Below are positions 58,635 through 64,000 of a DNA stretch of 64,000 nucleotides, in pieces. The stretch is from Apirhabdus apintestini. Lineage in GTDB: Bacteria; Pseudomonadota; Gammaproteobacteria; Enterobacterales; Enterobacteriaceae. Under the pieces are notes generated by a model, which did not search any database, was not told where the DNA came from, and worked only from the letters and a program-made list of their open reading frames with translations. The stretch lies in NCBI GenBank assembly GCA_033977085.1, contig CP138906.1, forward strand, positions 2,666,001 to 2,730,000, in the 5' to 3' direction. The first letter of the stretch is position 1, and every line of letters begins with the position of its first letter. The position numbers and the translations under genes were made by a program.

Positions 58635-58853
58635 TTAGCGAACAAACTTCCATACGGTGGAGGGTATTTTATCGTAAAGCTTGTTCATTGTTAGCTCTGC
58701 GAGACGATGATCGGCCGCTGAATAGAAAACTGCCAATTCATTATCTGAAAGTTCATATTTGTTTTTTTCGATAACACGTTCCAGTGTATCGATAGTCTGA
58801 CAGCGTCTTAAACGCATAAGATAATCTGTTTTGGTCAGGGGCTTTGCTGCCAT
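58635..58853 (-). CDS. hha: Hha nucleoid-associated modulator
   Basis: This 72-residue partner of H-NS lacks its own DNA-binding domain; it represses AT-rich horizontally acquired genes. MRLRRCQTIDTLERVIEKNKYEL and DHRLAELTMNKLYDKIP are diagnostic. It lies 27 bases after tomB, with which it forms a toxin-antitoxin-like pair in E. coli. The frame is intact. Confidence 0.96.
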   Translation of the reverse strand: MAAKPLTKTDYLMRLRRCQTIDTLERVIEKNKYELSDNELAVFYSAADHRLAELTMNKLYDKIPSTVWKFVR

Positions 58854-58880
58854 ACTTCACCTCAAGTGCTTTATATTTTA

Positions 58881-59255
58881 TTAAAATGACAAAGTTACCG
58901 GATTACCCCGGCTTTCATTAATGAAACACTGAAACAGACGTTTCCCGGATCTGCGCCACCGCTGTAATTCCTGAGTATTAATGCTGCTATTACTCAGAAG
59001 TACAAAAGTGTCGTCCAGATATTCATCTATTTGTTCAGTCAATTTACTGCTGTCATCGTGCTTAATCTTGTAATTAAGTGCGAAGGCCGCTACGTGTTCA
59101 ATCAAATCATTCAACTGTAGATTAATAGCTGAAGTAGGATCATTAACCCAGCCGCTTTTTCTCTCACCGAGACTGGCAAGGCAATCATGATACAGGTTTT
59201 CACAAAGAAATTTAAGCTGCGCTATATCATGCCGTTTTGGTGAGTATTCGTCCAT
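58881..59255 (-). CDS. tomB: TomB, Hha antidote / biofilm modulator
   Basis: TomB (YbaJ) attenuates Hha. MDEYSPKRHDIAQLKFLCENL at the start and INLQLNDLIEHVAAFALNYKIK are family hallmarks. The ATG at 59255 gives 124 residues, as in E. coli. It is first of the tomB-hha operon. The frame is intact. Confidence 0.95.
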   Translation of the reverse strand: MDEYSPKRHDIAQLKFLCENLYHDCLASLGERKSGWVNDPTSAINLQLNDLIEHVAAFALNYKIKHDDSSKLTEQIDEYLDDTFVLLSNSSINTQELQRWRRSGKRLFQCFINESRGNPVTLSF

Positions 59256-59946
59256 ATATTTTCCCCTTTTACCGTTAAAAACGGATAAATACCATGATGG
59301 GGTGAACACACCGTATACAACGCCGCTTTTAGGCCGACGTATGTATAGTTCAATTATAAAACACAGTTTGCAGCTTTTCCTCTTTCTATTACGAAAAATT
59401 ACAAATATTGCCAGCGCTGATAACGCTTATGACCATAGGCAGTAACAGGAGCTTTGTTAAATATTTCTTCTGAAAATAACCATCTAAATCATTGGGTTGT
59501 GAATGTTTTGTTGTTAAGTCAATTTTATCGTTAACTACGCGTTTCTGCTTTTTGAGTGAAGGGAATATTTTTATTCATGCATATGATTAATGTATTTGTG
59601 GAATCAGGAGAATTTCTTTTTTAGTTATGAGCGGTAAAAATGCGATTTTCGATAAAAAACAGTTGCAGGTCTACTGAGCAATCCTTATTCCCTTTTACTG
59701 CGGGTACCGCTTTACTGCAAGTGCTGCACCAAAGGCGAAAGGCTGTGTAGTCGGTTTGTCAAAACACGCACTCGGCTATGCAAGCGGCTATGGCTATGTA
59801 AGAGGAATATTTTATTGTTTGAGATTTAACTTATCGAGATTTATGGCATTAATTAATTTGATAAGCACAGGGAATCAACCAGCATAGTTAAAATGTACGA
59901 TTAAAAGAAAGGCCGCATAAGCGGCCTTTCAATTATAAAGGAAGTA
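59256..59946. other. AT-rich intergenic region tomB - acrB
   Basis: About 690 AT-rich bases hold the tomB-hha promoter region and, at the right, the acrB terminator. I see no gene or RNA I can support. Confidence 0.45.
59907..59930 (-). terminator. Terminator of acrAB
   Basis: GAAAGGCCGC and GCGGCCTTTC form a 10-bp perfect stem on a 4-base loop, with T-rich sequence on the minus-strand exit side. It lies 17 bases past the acrB stop. Confidence 0.85.
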
Positions 59947-62900
59947 TTATTCCTTTTTATCGGAGAGTTGGTGCGAATGTTCCAGGTCTTCGCCTTTGCG
60001 GCTAAAGCGACGGCGCACTACGACAAAGAACACTGGCACGAAAAATATCGCCAATATAGTTGCCGTTACCATGCCACCCATTACGCCAGTGCCGACAGCG
60101 TTCTGTGCACCAGATCCAGCTCCGGTACTCAGCACCAGCGGCATTACACCCAGAATAAACGCCAGTGACGTCATCAGAATGGGTCGTAAACGCATACGGA
60201 CGGCCTCTAGCGTTGCCTCAATGAGACCTTTCCCTTCTTTATCCATTAAGTCTTTGGCGAATTCGACGATAAGAATCGCGTTTTTCGCCGACAGACCGAT
60301 GGTGGTGAGCAGCCCCACCTGGAAATAAACGTCATTTGTCATTCCTCTAAGGGTAGCGGCAATTAAGGCGCCGATAATGCCGAGTGGAACAACGAGCATG
60401 ACGGAAAACGGGATTGACCAGCTTTCATACAGTGCGGCAAGGCACAGGAATACAACGATCAGGGAGATGGCATACAGCGAAGGCGCCTGGTTCCCGGATA
60501 GCCGTTCCTGATAGGAAAGCCCCGTCCAGTCATAGCCAACCCCTGAAGGTAATTTACTTGCCAGCTGCTCCATCATAGCCATTGCTTCGCCGGTACTTTT
60601 CCCGGGAGCGGTCTGCCCAAGTATCTCCAGAGAAGGCAAGCCGTTATAGCGCTCCAGGCGAGGAGAACCGTATTCCCAGTGGCCATTGGCAAAGGTACTG
60701 AACGGTACCATTTGTCCATTTCCGCCTCTGACATACCATTTACTGATATCATCCGGCAGCATACGGTAAGGCGCATCGCCCATAATGTAGACTTTTTTCA
60801 CGCGTCCGCGATCGATAAAGTCGTTGACATAACTGCCGCCCCAGGCCGCACCGAGTGTAGAATTAATATCCTGAATCGATACACCCAGTGATTGCGCTTT
60901 TTCCTGGTCAACTTCAATTTTGTACTGCGGCGTATCTTCCAGCCCGTTTGGACGCACTGCAGCCAGCGTTCCCGGCTGTTGTGCGGCCATGCCAAGCTAG
61001 CTGATTACGCGCCTGCATCAGTTTATCGTGACCGAGGTTTGCCTGATCGATCGAGCTCAAAGTCAAAGCCGGTTGCGGTGCCGAGTTCGATGATAGCCGG
61101 CAGGTTAAAAGCAAACACCATCGCATCTTTGATTTGAGAGAAAGCGCCCATGGCCCGACCGGTAATGGCGTCGACTTTATTATCCACTCCGGGGCGCTCA
61201 CCCCAGTCTTTCAGACTCACAAACGCCAGACCGGTATTTTGTCCGCGGCCAGAAAAACCGAAACCATTTACTGTAAAGACGGATTTCACATTAGCTTTCT
61301 CTTTAGTGAGAAAGTAATTGGTCACGTTATCCAGTACTTTCTGTGTCCTTTCCTGCGTTGCCCCCGTAGGGAGCTGTGCCTGAACGAGGAATACCCCTGG
61401 TCTTCGTCTGGCAGGAACGAGCTTGGCAGGCGAACGAATAAAAACGCCATGCCCACAACTATTAGCAAATAGAGCAGTAAATACCGGCCGGTTCCACGTA
61501 AAATATTGCCTACGCTATCCGTATAGTGGTTCGTGCTTTTATCGAACATACGGTTAAACCAGCCGAAAAAGCCTTTTTATCGTCCCCGTGATCCCCTTGC
61601 TTCACCGGTTTTAGGAGCGTTGCGCACAGTGCGGGGGTTAAAATCATGGCAACAATGACTGAGAGCGCCATCGCTGAAACGATTGTAATAGAGAATTGAC
61701 GATAAATTGCGCCGGTTGCGCCGCCAAAGAATGCCATCGGGATAAATACCGCTGAAAGCACCATGGCGATACCCACCAGTGCGCCCTGAATTTGCCCCAT
61801 CGATTTTCGCGTGGCTTCTTTCGGCGGCAGGCCATCTTCCATCATTACGCGTTCGACGTTTTCAACCACTACAATGGCGTCATCTACGAGAAGGCCTATC
61901 GCCAACACCATCGCAAACATCGTTAACGTATTTATCGAGTAGCCAAATGCTGCGAGTATGGCAAATGTTCCCAACAGCACTACCGGTACTGCAATGGTAG
62001 GAATTAACGTAGCGCGCAAATTTTGCAGGAACAAATACATTACGATGAACACTAGCACGATAGCTTCGAGCAGGGTTTTCACAACTTCAAAGATAGATAT
62101 TTTTACGAACGGGGTGGTGTCGTAAGGTGAAACTACCTCCAGGCCATGAGGAAAATAGGGTTTAAGCTTTTCGATTTCCGCACGCACGGCGTTTGCGGTA
62201 TCCAGTGCGTTCGCGCCGGTAGCGAGCTTAATACCAAGCCCGGAAGCCGGATGCCCGTTAAATTGCGCGATGACGTCGTAGTTTTCTCCGCCCGGCTCAA
62301 TTTTTGCGACGTCGCGTAAACGAACCTGTGACCCGTCCTGATTAACCTTCAGCATTATTTTGCCAAACTCATCCGTTGAGGTCAGGCGAGTCTGGGCAAT
62401 AATAGAAGCATTAAGCTGCTGTCCTTTAACCGGCGGAGTTCCGCCGAGCTGCCCGGCGGCAACCTGCGCATTCTGAGATCGGATTGCGGCGGCAACGTCG
62501 GCCGGTGTCAGGGAATAGTTATTCAGTTTGTTCGGATCCAGCCAGATACGCATTGCGTACTGAGAACCGAAAAGTTGCACGTCACCCACGCCAGAAGTAC
62601 GGCTGACGGGATCTTTTATCGTAGAGCCAACGAAGTCCGCAATATCGTCCTGGTTCATGGTGCCATCGGTATTGATAAAGCCTAATACCATCAGGAAGCT
62701 ACTGGATGATTTCTTAACGCTTATCCCCTGTTGCTGCACCTCCTGCGGCAACAGCGGCATGGCGGCTGCAATTTATTTTGCACCTGAACCTGGGCGATAT
62801 CGGCGTTGGTGCCGGTATCGAAGGTCAGCGTAATTTGCACGGTACCCGATGAGTCGCTGTTAGAGGACATATACATCAGGTTATCGATGCCGTTCATATT

Positions 62901-63100
62901 CTGTTCGATAACCTGGGTTACAGTATCCTGTACCGTTTTTGCATCCGCCCAGGGTAAACGGCTGATATGTCCACTGAAGGCGGCGCAATCGTAGGATATT
63001 GCGCGACGGGGAGCTTCAGTATCGCTAACGCCCCTGCCAGCATAATAATGATCGCGATAACCCATGCAAAGATGGGCCGATCGATAAAGAACTTAGCCAT
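59947..63100 (-). CDS. acrB: RND multidrug efflux transporter AcrB
   Basis: AcrB is the proton-driven inner-membrane pump of AcrAB-TolC, exporting drugs, dyes and bile salts. The start MAKFFIDRPIFAWVIAIIIML and the proton-relay Asp pair in GLLVDDAIVVVENVERV are clear. Six indels break it: losses near 62949 (CCTGGGGCG), 62766 (CAGCTCGCC), 61575 (A-run) and 61398 (CCAGGGGG), and insertions near 61053 (GAGCTGATC to GAGCTCGATC) and 60997 (AGCTAGCT). Correcting all gives about 1,051 residues (E. coli 1,049). Every site is a homopolymer, Dcm or AGCT motif. The gene follows acrA by 23 bases. Confidence 0.95.
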
Positions 63101-63123
63101 GTCTTAACGGCTCCTGTTTTTAG

Positions 63124-64000
63124 TTAAGACTGTTTCTGTGCGGTTGCTTCACCTGCGCCAGATTGGGTCTTGCTGTCTGCCTGGACTTCCGAGGCTTTAA
63201 CTGGAATGCCGGGTTTAATTTTTTGCAGACCGGTCACAATCACCTTATCGCCGGCCTGCAATCCCTTGGTTACCAGCCATTTATCGCCAATTGCCTGGCT
63301 AACGCCCACCTGGCGGATTTCAACTTTATTATCCTTGCCCACTACCATGGCTGAAGCATCGCCGCGCGGCGTGCGGGTAATACCCTGCTGGGGCACTAAC
63401 AGCGCATTCGGATTCGTTCCCTCTTCCAGCATGGCGCGCACAAACATTCCCGGTAGCAGCGTATGATCGGGGTTGGGGAATATAGCCCGCAGCGTAATGG
63501 AACCAGTAGTTTGATCGACGGTAACATCTGAAAATTCTAACGTACCCGCCTGCGAAATAGTGATACCGTCAGCGGTTGTCAGTTTTACCGGCACTTTGCC
63601 TGATTGCTGCTGCAGTGTTCCATTGGTCATTTCCTGTTTCAATCGCAGGAAATCATTGCTCGACTGTGTGACATCAACGTAAATCGGATCCAGTTGCTGC
63701 ACGGTTGCCATTGCAACGCTTTGACCATTTTGCACCAGCGCGCCTTCCGTTACTGAAGATTTGCCGATACGCCCGGAAATGGGGGACGTGACTTTGGTAT
63801 AAGCGAGGTTGATTCGCGCATTCTCTACCGCTGCTTTAGCGGCAATGACGGCAGCGTCAGCCTGTCTGGCATCCGCCTGCGCGGTATCGAACTCCTGACG
63901 GCTGATATATTGCGTTCCTAGTAACTTTTGATATCGGCTAAGCGTTACGTGAGCAATATTTGCACTGGCCTGGGCTTTGGCAAGATCGCCTTTTGCGCTT
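63124..64000 (-). CDS. acrA: RND periplasmic adaptor AcrA, C-terminal part (cut by right edge)
   Basis: AcrA bridges AcrB and TolC. The window holds about 292 C-terminal residues: the second half of the coiled-coil hairpin (SRYQKLLGTQYISRQEFDTA), the lipoyl part (RINLAYTKVTSPISGRIGKS), the beta-barrel (TLEFSDVTVDQTTGSITLRA) and the membrane-proximal domain (PQQGITRTPRGDASA). The signal peptide and lipobox lie beyond the edge. The visible frame is unbroken. In enteric bacteria acrAB is repressed by the divergent AcrR, outside the window. Confidence 0.96.
   Translation of the reverse strand, partial: SAKGDLAKAQASANIAHVTLSRYQKLLGTQYISRQEFDTAQADARQADAAVIAAKAAVENARINLAYTKVTSPISGRIGKSSVTEGALVQNGQSVAMATVQQLDPIYVDVTQSSNDFLRLKQEMTNGTLQQQSGKVPVKLTTADGITISQAGTLEFSDVTVDQTTGSITLRAIFPNPDHTLLPGMFVRAMLEEGTNPNALLVPQQGITRTPRGDASAMVVGKDNKVEIRQVGVSQAIGDKWLVTKGLQAGDKVIVTGLQKIKPGIPVKASEVQADSKTQSGAGEATAQKQS

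Overview
The window is a chromosomal segment of an Enterobacteriaceae bacterium close to the Escherichia/Salmonella/Citrobacter/Enterobacter cluster. From about 10.9 kb to the right edge it follows the order known from E. coli around 9-10 min: xseB-ispA-dxs, thiI, panE-yajL, yajQ, yajR, cyoABCDE, ampG, yajG, bolA, tig, clpP, clpX, lon, hupB, ppiD, ybaV, fadM, queC, ybaE, cof, decR, mdlAB, glnK-amtB, tesB, ybaY, atl, ffs, hha-tomB, acrAB. I cannot fix the genus from sequence alone.

Region 1 (1-10.8 kb) is an accessory island in the place where E. coli has yajO and its neighbours. It holds, leftward, the first 393 codons of a large secreted protein with a hydrophobic helical front and acidic Asp/Gly/Asn calcium-binding motifs. 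Next come three tandem near-identical copies of a small two-TM membrane protein, and a fourth small ORF sharing a short G-Y-x-P-G-I motif. Rightward is a complete three-gene type I secretion system of the PrtD/PrtE/PrtF (HasD/HasE) class. The adaptor gene is split by an IS. This looks like a type I secreted effector with its exporter and candidate immunity proteins. That function is inference.

Region 2 (10.8-52.7 kb) is conserved core: isoprenoid precursor synthesis, thiamine/tRNA thiolation, cytochrome bo3, peptidoglycan recycling, the trigger factor/ClpXP/Lon proteostasis block, periplasmic folding, queuosine synthesis, multidrug-like ABC pair and ammonium sensing/transport. Region 3 (52.7-64 kb) has an IS200/IS605-family remnant, then tesB, ybaY, atl, 4.5S RNA, hha-tomB and the AcrAB efflux pump. 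acrA is cut by the right edge.

Four almost identical copies of a 1.95-kb IS21-family element (IS100-like, istA/istB) sit at 7.06, 37.58, 41.85 and 53.37 kb, each with a 5-6 bp target duplication. They break the adaptor gene, ybaV, ybaE and the IS200/IS605 element.

Most of the longer genes, including the essential dxs, carry single-base frameshifts. These are not believable as natural decay: restoring one base at each site gives family-typical lengths. The sites fall on homopolymers, on Dcm motifs (CCWGG) and on AGCT. I read them as systematic long-read base-calling errors at modified bases and annotate the genes as intact. The AGCT class hints at a further DNA methyltransferase in this strain.
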